Below are positions 1 to 11,509 of a stretch of DNA of 64,000 nucleotides, piece by piece (positions within the stretch are counted from its first letter, which is position 1; every line of letters begins with the position of its first letter). The translations under genes were made by a program, and so were the position numbers. Under the pieces are notes generated by a model. That model saw only the letters and a list, made by a program, of their open reading frames with translations. It was not told the origin of the DNA and did not search any database. Source of the stretch: Mycoplasma sp. NEAQ87857 (GTDB taxonomy: Bacteria; Bacillota_I; Bacilli_A; Mycoplasmatales; Metamycoplasmataceae). The DNA is taken from assembly GCF_009792315.1 (NCBI RefSeq), contig NZ_CP045542.1, positions 620,001-684,000 of the forward strand, read 5' to 3'.

Positions 1-122
1 AGTAATAATTTACTTATATATACTAATATTTATAGTATAAAAATAAAGATAGAATATCTTAATAAATTTAATCAAATACAACGTACAAAGAATTTAATTA
101 AAAGAAAGGATTTTTTAAATAT

Positions 123-1244
123 ATGAAGAAAAAATGAAAATTCATTTGACCAGTTGTTTTAACTAGTTCATTAGTTGCTACAACAGCTGTTGCTTATACT
201 TTATCAAATAAAAATGACACTACTTCAAACAAAGTGTTAGAAAGTAAAAAAGTAGAAGTATTAGGTTCTAGTTTAAACCTTGAATTAAATAAAGAATTTA
301 ATTTAAATACAGCTAATGGTGAAGAAGTTGCTGCTGATGGAACAGGAGAAGGAGGAACATCTCCTGAAGCTCCTGCAACACCAGAAGGAAGCTCACAAGG
401 CGGAACTACTTCAAATGAAAACGAAGCAGAAAGTTCTGAATCAAGACCAGAATCAGAGAACTCATTAGAACAACCTAAAGGTGAAATGTCATCAGGTTCA
501 AACAATGGAGAATCTAATGTTGAAACTCAACCTTCAAGTGTTGATTCAACACCTGTAGAACCTAAATCTGAAGTGGTTTCTCAACCAGAAGAAAACAGTG
601 GAGAGGTTACTAATACTGAATCAACTACAACTTCAGGTGGTGATGAAAAACAACCTGTTGTAGCAAATCCTGAAGAAGGACCAAAAGCTAGCGAAAATAC
701 CGATAGTGAAGGTGGAGCATCTACAGAAGAAAAAGAAGCAGAAGGTGAAAAAGAATCTACAGAAAATCAAGCCGGTACACCTGGAGCTACTGATTCAAAC
801 GGAAATGAAGCATCTGCTGGAAAAGAATCTGAGAATACTGTCGATCCTGCTCAACCAGCTGTTGAAGGAACAACAACTGTATTACCCGAATCTACTCAAG
901 ACGGTAACAAAGAAACAGAAGTTGAAAACGCTAACAAAGAAGCTGATGGTGAAGGGAATGCTGTAGATAACACAAATAGTGGATCTGAAGCAACAACAGA
1001 CCAAAATGGTGAAGCTACTTCAACTGAAGAAAACCAAAACGGTAATGGTGAATCATCTGCTGAAGGAAGTTCAACAGAAGCAGGAAGTAACGAAGCTGAA
1101 AATACAGCAACTGAAGGAACTGCTACAGAATCAAATGCTCAAGAATTAACACCTCAAAGCATGATTGCTAACGGTAAGGTTCAAGAATTATTAAGATTGA
1201 TTTTATCACTATACATCTTTGGTGAAATGAACCAAAACAACTAG
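123..1244 (+). CDS. Exported acidic low-complexity surface protein
   Basis: 373 residues, function unknown. The start is the ATG preceded by an AAAGGA ribosome binding site about 10 nt upstream; a later in-frame GTG would lose the signal. The N-terminus is MKKKWKF followed by a hydrophobic stretch (about residues 8-25) and no lipobox cysteine, so it looks like a signal peptide or uncleaved anchor. Two of the first nine codons are TGA read as Trp. Residues about 60-345 are a disordered, low-complexity tract rich in Glu, Ser, Thr, Gly, Asn and Pro with almost no hydrophobic residues. The C-terminal ~25 residues become hydrophobic and possibly helical. The Glu-rich tract is higher in GC than its surroundings. 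It is probably a surface-exposed protein; no domain was recognised. Confidence 0.8.
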
Positions 1245-1303
1245 TTTATGGATTTTGATTAACTAAATCAAATAAATAATTTAATCATTTTTTAATTTCA
1301 AGT

Positions 1304-1331
1304 AAAAATCTACTAGCAATAGTAGATTTTT
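1304..1331 (+). terminator. Terminator after the acidic exported protein
   Basis: Perfect 12-bp inverted repeat AAAAATCTACTA / TAGTAGATTTTT with a GCAA loop; the right arm ends in a T run. Confidence 0.75.
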
Positions 1332-1343
1332 ATAATTTTACTC

Positions 1344-1377
1344 TTGCATAATAGCTAAATTTTTAACTATTATGCAA
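1344..1377. repeat. 11-bp perfect inverted repeat upstream of the 109-residue gene
   Basis: TTGCATAATAG and CTATTATGCAA flank a 12-nt AT-rich spacer. It lies between the preceding terminator and the promoter of the next gene. There is no following T run, so it may be an operator rather than a terminator. Role unknown. Confidence 0.5.
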
Positions 1378-1409
1378 AATCTCTAGTTATGAAAATATAG
1401 CAAATATTG

Positions 1410-1415
1410 TATAAT
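1410..1415 (+). promoter_or_regulatory. Putative -10 box (TATAAT)
   Basis: A consensus TATAAT lies 31 nt before the ATG at 1447. No good -35 hexamer is visible, which is common in mycoplasmas. Confidence 0.5.
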
Positions 1416-1446
1416 AATATAAACACTTAGTTATAGAAAGGTTAGT

Positions 1447-1776
1447 ATGTTCAAACTTAAAAAGTTATTTATTTCACTTGGTGCAGTATCAACTATTGCT
1501 GCAGCATCAACACCATTAATTTCTGCTAGTGCAAATTCTACAGCAACAACTAATACAAATTCAAACGTTAATAATAATGATCCTATTACTGTTCCAAAAG
1601 TAGCTCAACCTAGAAGAGTTGCTTCAACTGAATTAACACCTAAAAACCAAAGAAACTCAAGAAATCTATTATTATCAATATTAATTCCTTCAACATTTGT
1701 AGTTATATTTGGTGCATTCTTATATATTATTTTCGCTCGTGAAGAAGATGAAGAAGAATTAGAATTAAAAAAATAA
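1447..1776 (+). CDS. Small secreted/membrane protein, unknown function
   Basis: 109 residues, preceded by a GAAAGG ribosome binding site. Residues 1-29 form a signal peptide (MFKLKK, hydrophobic core, then ASA before Asn30). Residues 30-72 are a short Asn/Thr-rich extracellular segment. Residues 74-97 are one transmembrane helix, followed by an acidic cytoplasmic tail of EED/EEEL type ending in LKK. The topology would be type I: outside N-terminal part, inside C-terminal tail. It resembles the neighbouring upstream gene only in being exported. No family was recognised. Confidence 0.75.
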   Translation: MFKLKKLFISLGAVSTIAAASTPLISASANSTATTNTNSNVNNNDPITVPKVAQPRRVASTELTPKNQRNSRNLLLSILIPSTFVVIFGAFLYIIFAREEDEEELELKK

Positions 1777-1792
1777 TGTAATTTTATAAATT

Positions 1793-1823
1793 AAAAGACA
1801 AGAATTAAATTCTTGTCTTTTTT
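1793..1823. terminator. Bidirectional terminator between convergent genes
   Basis: AAAAGACAAGAA / TTCTTGTCTTTT with a 5-nt loop. It has T runs on both strands and sits between the 109-residue gene and the end of tdk, so it can serve both. Confidence 0.8.
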
Positions 1824-1833
1824 AATCAAATTA

Positions 1834-2385
1834 TTATTTAATAGCATGACAAGTTCTACATCTTGCTTCATACTCATCATCTCCAAGTAAATGCCTTTCA
1901 GTTGAAGCAACTTTTCTATAAGTCATATTAGCTTCTCCAAGACATTTCATACATACAGCTTTTAATTTGTTTACTGTATCAGCTCTAGCTAATAAATCTG
2001 CTACTATTTCAAATGGTTGACCTAAATAATCAGTATCTAACCCCGAAACAATTACCCTAATATCTAATTCAAGTAATTTTTCAATTACTTGAATTACTCC
2101 TTGGTCAAAAAAATGAATTTCATCAAAAGCCACTGCTTTAACATCTTTAGTGATTAATGGTAAAATCTCACTACTATTTTTTATCACTATTGCATTAATG
2201 TTAGATCCAGTTCTTGAAACAATTTTATATTGATCAAATCTTTGATCAAAGCTTGGTTTAAATACCATAACTTCTACTTTAGCAATTTTTCAAATCGTTA
2301 AACGTTTAATCAATTCAGCAGATTTCCCTGCAAACATAGGTCCAGTAATTACTTCTAAAGTTCCTTTTGGATATTTTCAAAACAT
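1834..2385 (-). CDS. tdk: Thymidine kinase
   Basis: Phosphorylates thymidine to dTMP with ATP in the cytoplasm, part of the pyrimidine salvage mycoplasmas rely on. 183 residues, the usual length of type II (TK1-like) enzymes. The P-loop is GPMFAGKS at residues 15-22. The DEIHFF motif at 88-93 holds the likely catalytic Glu89. The C-terminal CxxC pair (CMKC, CRTC) forms the zinc-binding lasso. The start is chosen at the ATG 7 nt after a strong AGGAGGAGAG-type ribosome binding site; the first internal Met would remove the P-loop. It is convergent with the small membrane protein gene and divergent from uvrC. Confidence 0.95.
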
Positions 2386-2488
2386 CTCTCTCCTCCTTTT
2401 AGTTTATTTATTTTAAATATTTTTAATCAATACGATATAAAAAAATATTTTTTTATGAAAAAAGAAACATAAATAATATTATTTAATT

Positions 2489-4222
2489 ATGAACCAATCA
2501 TTAAAAGAAAAAATTAAACTTATTCCACATCTTCCTGGGGTATATTTATGAAAAAATATTGATAATGAAATTATTTATATCGGTAAAGCTAAGGATTTGA
2601 ATAATAGAATTAACCAATACCTTCAAGGATCAATTAATTCTTATAAAACTAAAAAAATGATGCAAGAAGTTAGTGATATTGAAATCATTATTTGTGCTAA
2701 TGAACATGAAAGCTTTATTAAAGAACAAAATTACATCAAACAGCATGTTCCTAAGTACAATATTGCTTTATTAGATGATAAATATTATCCATATTTAGTT
2801 GTAAGCTTAAAAACTAATAAATTAGAAATCAAAAAGAAAAATAGCATCAATAAAAAAGAAAAAGCTTTTTATTATGGTCCATTTTCACCTAAATATCGCT
2901 TAAGACATTTAATCAAAATTCTTGAACGAGAATTTTTATATGATAATGGATTAAAAATCAATAATAATGATTATTGATTTTGATTAAACAAATACAATCA
3001 AATTAAAGAAATACTTAAGCTTAAAAATAATAATTTTATTAATCATCTAACTAGTCAAATGGAACAAAATAGTTTAATTTTAAACTATGAAATTGCTATG
3101 GAATATCGTGATGCTGTAGTTTTACTTCAAGCATTAAAAGATAAACAAATTCCTAAAATTAGTAATCAGCACAATGTTGATGTTTTTTCTTTTAAAGTGA
3201 TTGATAATTGATTGGTTATTTATGTTTCTTTATACCAATATGGTATTCCTATGGAAAATAAAAGTTACCTTTTTGAAATTAAGAATAATTTAGATTTAAT
3301 GATTAATGATTTTTTAGAGCAATATTATCAATTAAATGATGATCCTTCAGTTATTTTAATTGATACAAATAATTTGGATATAACTTTAGATTTTAGCTAT
3401 CAAAATAAAATTTCTCATACTAAAAATGAATTTCTTAATTTATTAGAAATTAATCAAACTAATTTAAATAATTTTATTAATCTTGAATTTGAGCAACATA
3501 AACAAAAATATCTTCAACATCAACAGTTAAATAATGAAGTAAATATGATTTTTAATGAGTCTAAACAAGTTAATAACTTATTTTTATTTGATAACTCATT
3601 TATTAATGACAAATATCTTGTAGGAGTTGTTATTGCTTATACTAATTTAATTAGAAATAATAAGTTAAATCGTAAGTTCAATCACATTAATCTGCAAAAA
3701 CAACTAGCAAAACACGGAGATCCTATGTATATGTATCTCACAGTTAGTAAATACCTTCAACAAAATCATCTTTTTTTAACTAATGATGATATTTTTATTG
3801 TTGATGGAGCAAAAGCACAAATTGATCAAGCTCTATACGCTTTAAAAGAGTTTAATTTAGAAAACAAAATTAAAGTTTTTGGTTTGATTAAAGATCAAAA
3901 CCATAAAACTAGAGCTTTAATCAATGCTAAAGGACAAGAAATTCAAATAACTAATAACTTATTTAAATTTCTTACTAATTGTCAATTTGAAGTAGATAAA
4001 TATGCTAAACAATATATGAATAAAAATCTTACTAATAACTCTTTAAGTAGTGGATTATTAAAAATTAAAGGTATAGGACCTAAAACTGAAACCATTTTAT
4101 TAAAACATTTTTTAAACTACAGCAACATTTATAATGCTAGCTTTGAAGAATTATCTAAAGTAATTAATCCAATCAAAGCACAAAACATTAGAGATTGGGT
4201 TGAAAGTAATAAAAAAATCTAA
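2489..4222 (+). CDS. uvrC: Excinuclease ABC subunit C
   Basis: Nuclease subunit of UvrABC nucleotide-excision repair; it makes the 3' and 5' incisions around a lesion. 577 residues. The N-terminal GIY-YIG domain is visible as GVYL (17-20), IIYIG (28-32) and Arg40. The RNase H-like C-terminal nuclease domain contains FDNS and the VDGAKAQ motif. A helix-hairpin-helix GLLKIKGIGPKTETILLKH lies near residues 527-545. There is no ribosome binding site; TATTAT at 2477-2482 sits 6 nt before the ATG, so the mRNA may be leaderless. It ends before the lysine-riboswitch region. Confidence 0.95.
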
Positions 4223-4393
4223 TTTTAGCAAGAAATATCGCATTATATAAATAACTTTATGATAAAATAAACGTATGCAAAAACATTCAACAATTTTTAA
4301 TTTTATTATTAATATTATTAATAATTTTTAAAGTACAATCTGTTGTTTTAACAGATTGAAAACATATTAGAAATCTGTTAATGTTTTATATAA

Positions 4394-4548
4394 CTATAGA
4401 GGAGCTTTTACCATAAGTAAGTATTCTGAGCCGCAAGCAATGATGATACCTAAAGGGGATAAAAGCCGAATTATTCTAAATGGCAATTTGGGATAATGGT
4501 AGAAAAGCATAAAAGATTTCTACTCTGGTTTATACCAAGGTGCTATAG
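4394..4548 (+). promoter_or_regulatory. Lysine riboswitch (L box) aptamer
   Basis: Conserved L-box elements occur in the right order. P1 is CTATAG (4394-4399) pairing with CTATAG (4543-4548). AGAGGAGC follows P1, then the AAGTAAGTA element, CCTAAAGGGG, the invariant GCCGAA, a P4 hairpin (ATTATTC/GGATAAT) and a last arm reading CTCTGG-loop-CCAAGG before GTGCTATAG. This matches the RF00168-type consensus by eye. A terminator follows 40 nt downstream, then the pepF-opp operon. A weak promoter (TTGAAA at 4356, TAATGT at 4379) would start transcription near 4391. I identified it by recalled consensus, not by a covariance search. Confidence 0.75.
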
Positions 4549-4587
4549 AATTACTAAGTTAATAAAATTATTTAAAAATAAATTATT

Positions 4588-4621
4588 AGTTTTGTAGTTT
4601 AAGCACTACAAAACTTTTTTT
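4588..4621 (+). terminator. Riboswitch-controlled terminator before pepF
   Basis: AGTTTTGTAGT / ACTACAAAACT (11 bp, 6-nt loop) followed by seven Ts. It lies between the lysine aptamer and the AAGGAG ribosome binding site of pepF. This is the arrangement expected of a transcription-attenuating expression platform: lysine bound gives termination, lysine absent gives read-through. Confidence 0.75.
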
Positions 4622-4637
4622 ATTTTAAGGAGAAATT

Positions 4638-6470
4638 ATGGCTAAACAATATGCAAAATATAGTGATGTACCAGCTAAATACCGTTGAGATTTAGAAGAT
4701 ATTTTAAAAAATAAAACTCTAGACCAATTAGTAGCAGAATACAAAGCAATTAAAGAACAAAGAATTGCAAATAAAGATTCTAAATACCAAGATATTGAAT
4801 CATATATTGCTGATATTAAACTTCAAGAGCAAGAAACAATGTTAAGTTATAAAATTAGCAACTATTTATCAAACAAATTAAACACTAATTTAATTGATAC
4901 TGAATTTAGAACTAAAGAACAAGAAATAGATTTCTTATCACAACAACTTTCAGAACAATTTGGTTCTGAAACCAATAGATTCTTTGCCAATATTGAAAAA
5001 ATGAAACAATGAAAAGATGATCCAAGATTAAAAGATTATAAAAGAGATATTGAAGATTTAATTTTAGAATATGAGCATAAATTAGATGATTCAGTTGAAG
5101 AATTTATTGTTAAATCATCATTCTTTGAACCTGATCCACATGCTATTTTTAGCATTATTACCAATAGTGAATTAGATTATGGAACTGTAGTTTCATCAAA
5201 AGGTAAGAAAATTAAATTAAATCCTGCTAATCGTTCAGAATTATTAAAATCAGATGATAAACAAATTCGTAAAGGTGCTTATACTAATTACTGAAACGCT
5301 TATTATAAACACAAAGATTCTTTAGCTTCGACCTTACACCAGCACTTTAAAGCCATTGTAGGTAGTGCTAAAATGCGTAAATATAATTCAGCAGTTGAAA
5401 TGTTAACTAAAAGTGACAGAATGACTGATGAATTATTAATGAATTTATTCACTCAAGTTAAAACTCATTCTAAGAAACTTAAAAAATATGCTTCATTAAC
5501 TAAAAAATTCTATAAAGCTAAATTTAATAGCAAAATGGAAAAATGAGATACTGCTAGAGAATTAGTTCAAGTTAAATCAACTTATACTGTTGAAGAAGCT
5601 CAAGAAATAGTTAAAAAAGCTTTAGAACCTTTTGGAACAGAATATATGAGTCAAATTAATTTAGCATTTAGTGAAAATTGAATTGATTATATGAATGTTA
5701 AAAATAAACGTAGTGGTGCTTATAGTATTGGTGGAACTTTTGGAATTGATAAAAAATATATTTTAATGAACTTCGATGAAGAATTAAGAAGTGTTGAAAC
5801 TCTAGCTCATGAATTAGGGCATTCAATGCACTCATACTTTTCTGATACACGTAATTCATTAAACAATAGTCAATATCCTATTTTCTTAGCTGAAATTGCT
5901 TCTATTTTTAATGAGTTAATGTTATTTGATTATTTATTAAAAACATCAGATAATGATAAATTAAAATTCAAAATTCTTGATAGTATGATTAGCGGATTTA
6001 TTGGTACGGTTTTACGTCAAGTGGAATGAGCTAATTATGAATATTTATTATACGATGGAATAGCTAAAGGAAATATTGCTCCAGATTATCAAACTATTAG
6101 TAAGTTATACTACCAAAACTCATTAGATTATTCATTAAGTAATAAAACTAAAAAATACAAAGATAAAGATAATATTGCTAGTGTTTATGTACCACATTAT
6201 TACTATGGATTTTATGTTTATAAATATGCTATTGGTCAATTAGTAGCGTTATACTTCTTTAGTCAATATAAAAAAGAAGGACCTAGTGCTTTAGAAAATT
6301 ACATTAATAATTTCTTAAGTGCAGGAGGGTCAGATTATCCAATTAACATCCTTAAAAAAGTAGGAGTTGATTTAATGGATGATAATTTTTACACTCAAGG
6401 ATTTGATTATGTAGTTGAATTAATCAAAGATTGAGAAAAACTAGGTAAAAAACTATTTATTAAAAAATAA
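4638..6470 (+). CDS. pepF: Oligoendopeptidase F
   Basis: Cytoplasmic M3-family zinc metallopeptidase that cleaves short peptides, here presumably those brought in by the Opp transporter encoded next. 610 residues, normal for PepF (about 600). The catalytic HELGH is at residues 391-395 (His391, Glu392, His395), and the third ligand lies in the downstream EIASIFNE segment (419-426). The start follows AAGGAG with good spacing. The gap to oppA is only 8 nt, and no terminator separates them, so it is the first gene of a seven-gene operon behind a lysine riboswitch. Confidence 0.95.
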
Positions 6471-6478
6471 GGAGAAAT

Positions 6479-9400
6479 ATGAAAATAAAAAGAATATTGC
6501 TTCCACTTATAGGAACAGGTTCCTTAATGACTTTAGCAGCAGCCATTAGTTGTTCTAACGCTAATTCAACTAAAAAAACATTTGATTCTAAAAAAGCACT
6601 TGCTTCAAAAGGTAATTTAGAACAACAAATAGCTGATGTTAATGAAAAATTAAACACTCAAAATCAACTTTTAAATCAACTAACTTCGTTAATTAACGAA
6701 TATAAAGATCAGTTAGCTGATTTAAAAAATGAAAGCAATAAATTAATTAATGATAATTTATTGTTAAATAATGAAATTGAATATATTAAAACTTTTGGTT
6801 CAAAAGATTTAACTTATATTATTGATCAATATCTTAACTTAAAAGATGTTGATCTTGAAGATAGCGATTCTTTTACTAAATATTTTTATCATTTTGTATC
6901 TAGTCAATCAGCAGACATTGATAGTTTAACCAAAGATACTTCTTTAAAAAATCAAACACAAGCTTTATGAGATCAAATTAATAAACTTGATTGAGCTAAT
7001 ACTCAAGTTAGCCAATTAATTGCTAGTGTTAAAGATTTAGTAGAAAAAAGTAAATTAAAAATTGATTTATCAGAGTTATTTCCTGAAAAAGAAAATACTA
7101 ATGCCGCTTCAGCAAAAATAGTTACTGAAGTTAAAACATACATCGATCAACAATTTGCTAGTGAAATTGAAAGCTTAGATAATAAAGTTTCAAGCTTAAC
7201 TACTAAATTAACAACTGCATTAACTTTTGGCAATCAAGAACAAAGAGATAGCAAGATTGAAGAATATTCAAAAGAATTTCAACAAAATGAAGAATCTAGA
7301 ATAGAAAAAAGTGCTCAATATCGTGATATTAAAGCTAAATTAGTTAAATTAGAAAATCAAAACAATAAACAAATTGATGCTGCTAAAGCTGAAATTGATA
7401 AATTAACTGCTCAAAAAATTAAATTAGAAAAAGAATACCAAGTTGTACTAGGTGATTTATATATTAATCAAATTGAAAATCTTGATGAAGATGGTATAAC
7501 AGATGCAGAAGCAGGTACTGGTAATTATTTAACTAAAGACGAAGTTAAAAACTTATTAGTTAATAACTATAAATTTGAACAATTAACTCCTTCATTTGCG
7601 GCTACTGCAAAAAGTAGATACTTTATTAATGATTATAATTCAACTTATAGTGCTCCAGTATTCCTTTATGATACTTCTATTGTTAGTGGAAGTAAAAATG
7701 ATCCATTTAAAGATACTGCAACTGCTGACTTATTCCAAAGAGAACACAAAGGTAGAAGTATTATTAAAAACTTTATCACTAGCATAGATTCAACAAAAGG
7801 AACATATAAAGAAGAACATTATGTTACAAAACCTTCATTTTGAAGATATAAACTTGAACTTGCAGATGCTATTATAGTTACTGTGAAAGAAAATGATCAA
7901 CTTAAAGAATATACATTTGATCAAGATGATGCTTGATTAGTAGAAAGACCTAAAACTAAAGAAATTACTTATTATATAGATGGTAAAACTAAAAAAACTG
8001 AAGAAATTAAAGTTTACTCAAATACTTCAGTTCAAAGACGTTCAAGCAACCCTCGTTCTATAAACTCTGACGAGTTTGATAAAAAATTAAAAGATGCAAT
8101 TAATGTTAAATTTAGAATTAGAAAAAATGGATTTTGAACTAATTCAAATGGAGAAGCTACTAAATACCATATTAAAGCTAAAGACTTTGCTATTGGTTAT
8201 TTAAGAACCAAAATGTATGACACAGATTATAGAGATAGTCATGGTGGAAGCAAAAATTTAGATGATTTAATAAGAAAAATATTTATTAGTCCAGGTAATA
8301 ACTTCACTCCAAAAAGTAAATATGGAAACGAGTATTTATTTAACTTATTTAACGTAAGTTCAGATAAATTAGCTTCAGTTAAAGATGCTGTAGAATACGC
8401 TGATGGAAATGAATATTTTGTAGCTCATAAAAAGAATGAAAAAGAAGAAACTGATTGAAAAGCTTTCTTAGAAAACATAATTACAAGTTATACAGTTCAA
8501 CCAGCACCTTCAGAATACATTGAAGAACAAAACATTAACAATAATGTTCCATTATGAGCTCAAACTCAATTAAGCCCTGCAGAATTAAATAATATTAAAG
8601 ATCAAATTAGTAGTAATGCTCTTGGTTTAGCAAGACAATCAGGAGTTTATTGATATGGTTTTGATATTAAAAGCACTTTATTTGCCGGTAAGTATTATGG
8701 AGTAGATTACAACACTGATACTTTATCAATTGAAACTAGATTAAATACTAATTATTGAGATACTAAATTCACTTCTGATCCTCAAACCATTTTAAAATTC
8801 ATTAATAAATATCAAAACCGTAGTCAAGATGCAGCCGCTTATGCAGCTCAATCATTTAACTTATATATTGCTGGATTATCTTCAAGTGTGGCTTTTGGTA
8901 ATTTATCAGAACAAAACATTGCAAAAGTTAAATTAAATCCTGAAAAATATGGTTTAACTCAAAGACAATCACTTAATAAATCAAGCTTAACTTCAAAAAT
9001 TGTTTGAAGTCTTACTCCAAGTAAAAACAAAGACGCTAATACATTCTACAATGATGCATTTGCTAAATTATTCTGAGGAACTGATGCTCAAAGTTTAAGA
9101 GATGGAACTGCTAAAAATACAGTTATTCATGCAAGTAGTGGTATTGCTAATGAGTTTAGAAGTATTTTAACTTCAAGTTTAAACTGACAACAACTTGCTG
9201 CTCAAATTAATTCTCCAAGAGAAGTATTACCTTGAATTTCGGGTTTTGCTCCTGATTCAAGAATTAATGGAGATGATAAAGATACTTCATTACCAAAAGA
9301 TAAATGAACCCCAAGAGGCAATTGAGATTTCTTAAACTCAACTTTCGTAGTTGATGCTAAAACTGGAGAAAGAATTGATTTTGGTAAAAATTCTGATGGT

Positions 9401-10324
9401 AAAGATATTGGTACTTTATTAAAACCTCAAGACACCAATGTTAATGGTCTTCCTGCAGAAGAAGAAGTTAGAACTGTGGCATTTAAAGTTTTAAAAGCTA
9501 AAATGAAACAATTATTAGATGATTTCTATGCACAAAATCCTGAGCTTCAAGGTCAAAAAATTTCTGCAACTTTATACTATAGATATACAAACTATAGTGA
9601 TAAACAAGTTAATGCTTATAATTTAGCAGTTAGATCATGAAACGCTTTAGATGATAGATTAGATTTCAAACTTAAAAAACCTGATAATACCAAAGATTTC
9701 TTAAGCTACTACTTAAATTCATCAATCCCAATTGCATTAGTTGGTTGAGGGTATGATTATGATGGTATTGGTTCAGGATTTGATGGATATTCATGATCAG
9801 CAAACTTAATGAATATTTTAGTTTCAATTTGAAACGATGAAAAATATAGAGATTATATGGCTAAAGCATATCCTGAAATCAAACGTGCTTCAGACTTATT
9901 AAAAACCTTTACTTCTAATCCGGATGTAAATTACAGATTTTCAATTGATCCAAGCAAATGAGGCGAATTAACTTCTGCTGAAATTAATGATTTATCTGAT
10001 TTATTAGGAGCAAAGAAATTTGAAAATGGAAAATTAGTTAATTTAGATCAAGCTACAATGAACTTACCAGATAATGAAAAATATCAAACTGGAGGTACTA
10101 TTTCATCTAGATTCTGATTGTTCTATACTGATCAATCTAATAAAAAACAAATTATTGATTTAGCTCAAGAATTTACCAATATGCTTGGTAATTCATTAAA
10201 CCCAACAATTAGCATTTCACAAAGTCCATTTGTTAATGTTATTGTTAATCCAAATTACATCATACCTTCAAACTTATCAGATTATGCTGATTTAACTCAA
10301 TACCGTGTAGTAAATGGAAAATAA
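6479..10324 (+). CDS. oppA: Oligopeptide-binding lipoprotein OppA
   Basis: Substrate-binding lipoprotein of the oligopeptide ABC importer, anchored on the outer face of the membrane. 1281 residues, longer than typical mycoplasma OppA (about 900-1000, from memory). The lipobox is AAIS-Cys25. Residues about 35-110 and 170-330 are predicted coiled coil (Lys/Glu/Leu/Asn-rich heptads, e.g. around LNQLTSLINEYKDQLADL). The peptide-binding domain follows, and the C-terminal third contains many Trp codons, all TGA. Assignment rests mainly on operon position, lipobox and length; sequence resemblance to SBP_bac_5 is weak by eye, as is usual for mycoplasma OppA. Mycoplasma OppA proteins are also known as surface adhesins or ecto-ATPases; that is not shown here. 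Confidence 0.85.
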
Positions 10325-10336
10325 AGAAAGGACTAA

Positions 10337-11509
10337 ATGTTAAAATATATTTCACAACGTATAGCATTTGCTTTTTTAACATTATTTGTGATTATAGTAA
10401 TTGTTTTTTTAATGGTTGCTCAATTCTCAGATAACCCTTTTGCTAGAAAAGCACTTGATCTAGCGGGTGCAGCAGGTGCTGATAAAGCAACTGACAACAC
10501 TGCTCAAATAAAAATTTACTTTGATGAATCAGTTAGGCATCATTTAACACCTGCTGGTTTAAACTTTGAAGAAGTTAAAAACACATGAACCACTTTAAAA
10601 GTTAATCCAATCATTCGTTTAGGATACTGATTCCAAAATTTATTCACCAATCACGCTAATCCTTTTGGTGAACCTTATGATCCTGAAATTCTTAAAAATA
10701 CCGGAACTTCAACCATTCCACAATTCTTCTTTTCATATTTAAGATTTTCAGCAATCATTACAGTTCCTGCATTTATTATTAGTGTAATTGCGGGAATCAC
10801 TTTAGGAATTGTTGCTGGATATAAAAGAGGAACTATGTTTGATGCAGCAATCAACTTATTTGCATTATTCTTTGTTGCTTTACCATCATTTGTTATAGCT
10901 CCTATTTTGATCTCAATCTTACTTTCAGCTAATGTTCCACCTGTATTTTTAAACCCTGTTGATCCTAATGTTTTACAAACTTCAGGATGAGGACAAATTA
11001 TTACTTCTTGATTAGCACCTATTTTCATTATTGCATTAGGTTCATTATCAGGTTATATTACATATACTAGAAACCAAGTTATAACAGTTTTAACTTCTAA
11101 CTATGTTTTAATTGCTAAATCTAAAGGTTTATCAACTAAAGAGATTTTCTTTAAATATGTTTTAAGAAATATTTCTATTCCTTTGGCAGCTGTTTTAATT
11201 CCTTCATATATTGGACTACTTACAGGAGGAATTGTTATTGAAACATATTGAAGAGTACCTGGTACTTCATATGTAATTTCTCAAGCTTTCCCTAATGGAG
11301 AGATTAATATCATTATGTTTAACTTAGTATTCTTTACTAGTTTAAGCGTCTTTACAACTATTTTAGTGGATGTATCATTCACATTCTTAGATCCAAGAAT
11401 TAAATATGGATCAAAAAATCCATACAGCTACTTACAATTTTATAAAGCTCACCGTAGCAGAGAAAAAGAATTTAAAGAATATATTATAGGAGGTGGAAAT
11501 GAATTCTAA
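10337..11509 (+). CDS. oppB: Oligopeptide ABC transporter permease OppB
   Basis: Integral membrane subunit of the peptide importer. 390 residues. An N-terminal TM segment (residues about 9-28) is followed by an extracytoplasmic loop, then the BPD permease core with about five more helices. The EAA cytoplasmic loop is visible as SNYVLIAKSKGLSTKEIFFKY, which docks on the OppD/OppF ATPases. Start codon follows GAAAGGAC with 12 nt between oppA stop and this ATG. It overlaps oppC by 11 nt (ATGAATTCTAA). Confidence 0.95.

Noticed and set aside
706-966. Overlapping 86-codon frame in the acidic protein gene
   Set aside because: It is a +1 shadow of the Glu-rich code (GAA read as AAG/AAA) with no start signal.
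4275-4331. 18-codon leader peptide (MQKHSTIF...) upstream of the riboswitch
   Set aside because: No ribosome binding site and a composition expected by chance in AT-rich DNA; a hairpin follows but no attenuator logic was evident.
4394-4548. tmRNA or RNase P RNA in the leader of pepF
   Set aside because: No tRNA-like ends, no tag frame and no conserved RNase P core; the ordered L-box elements fit a lysine riboswitch better.
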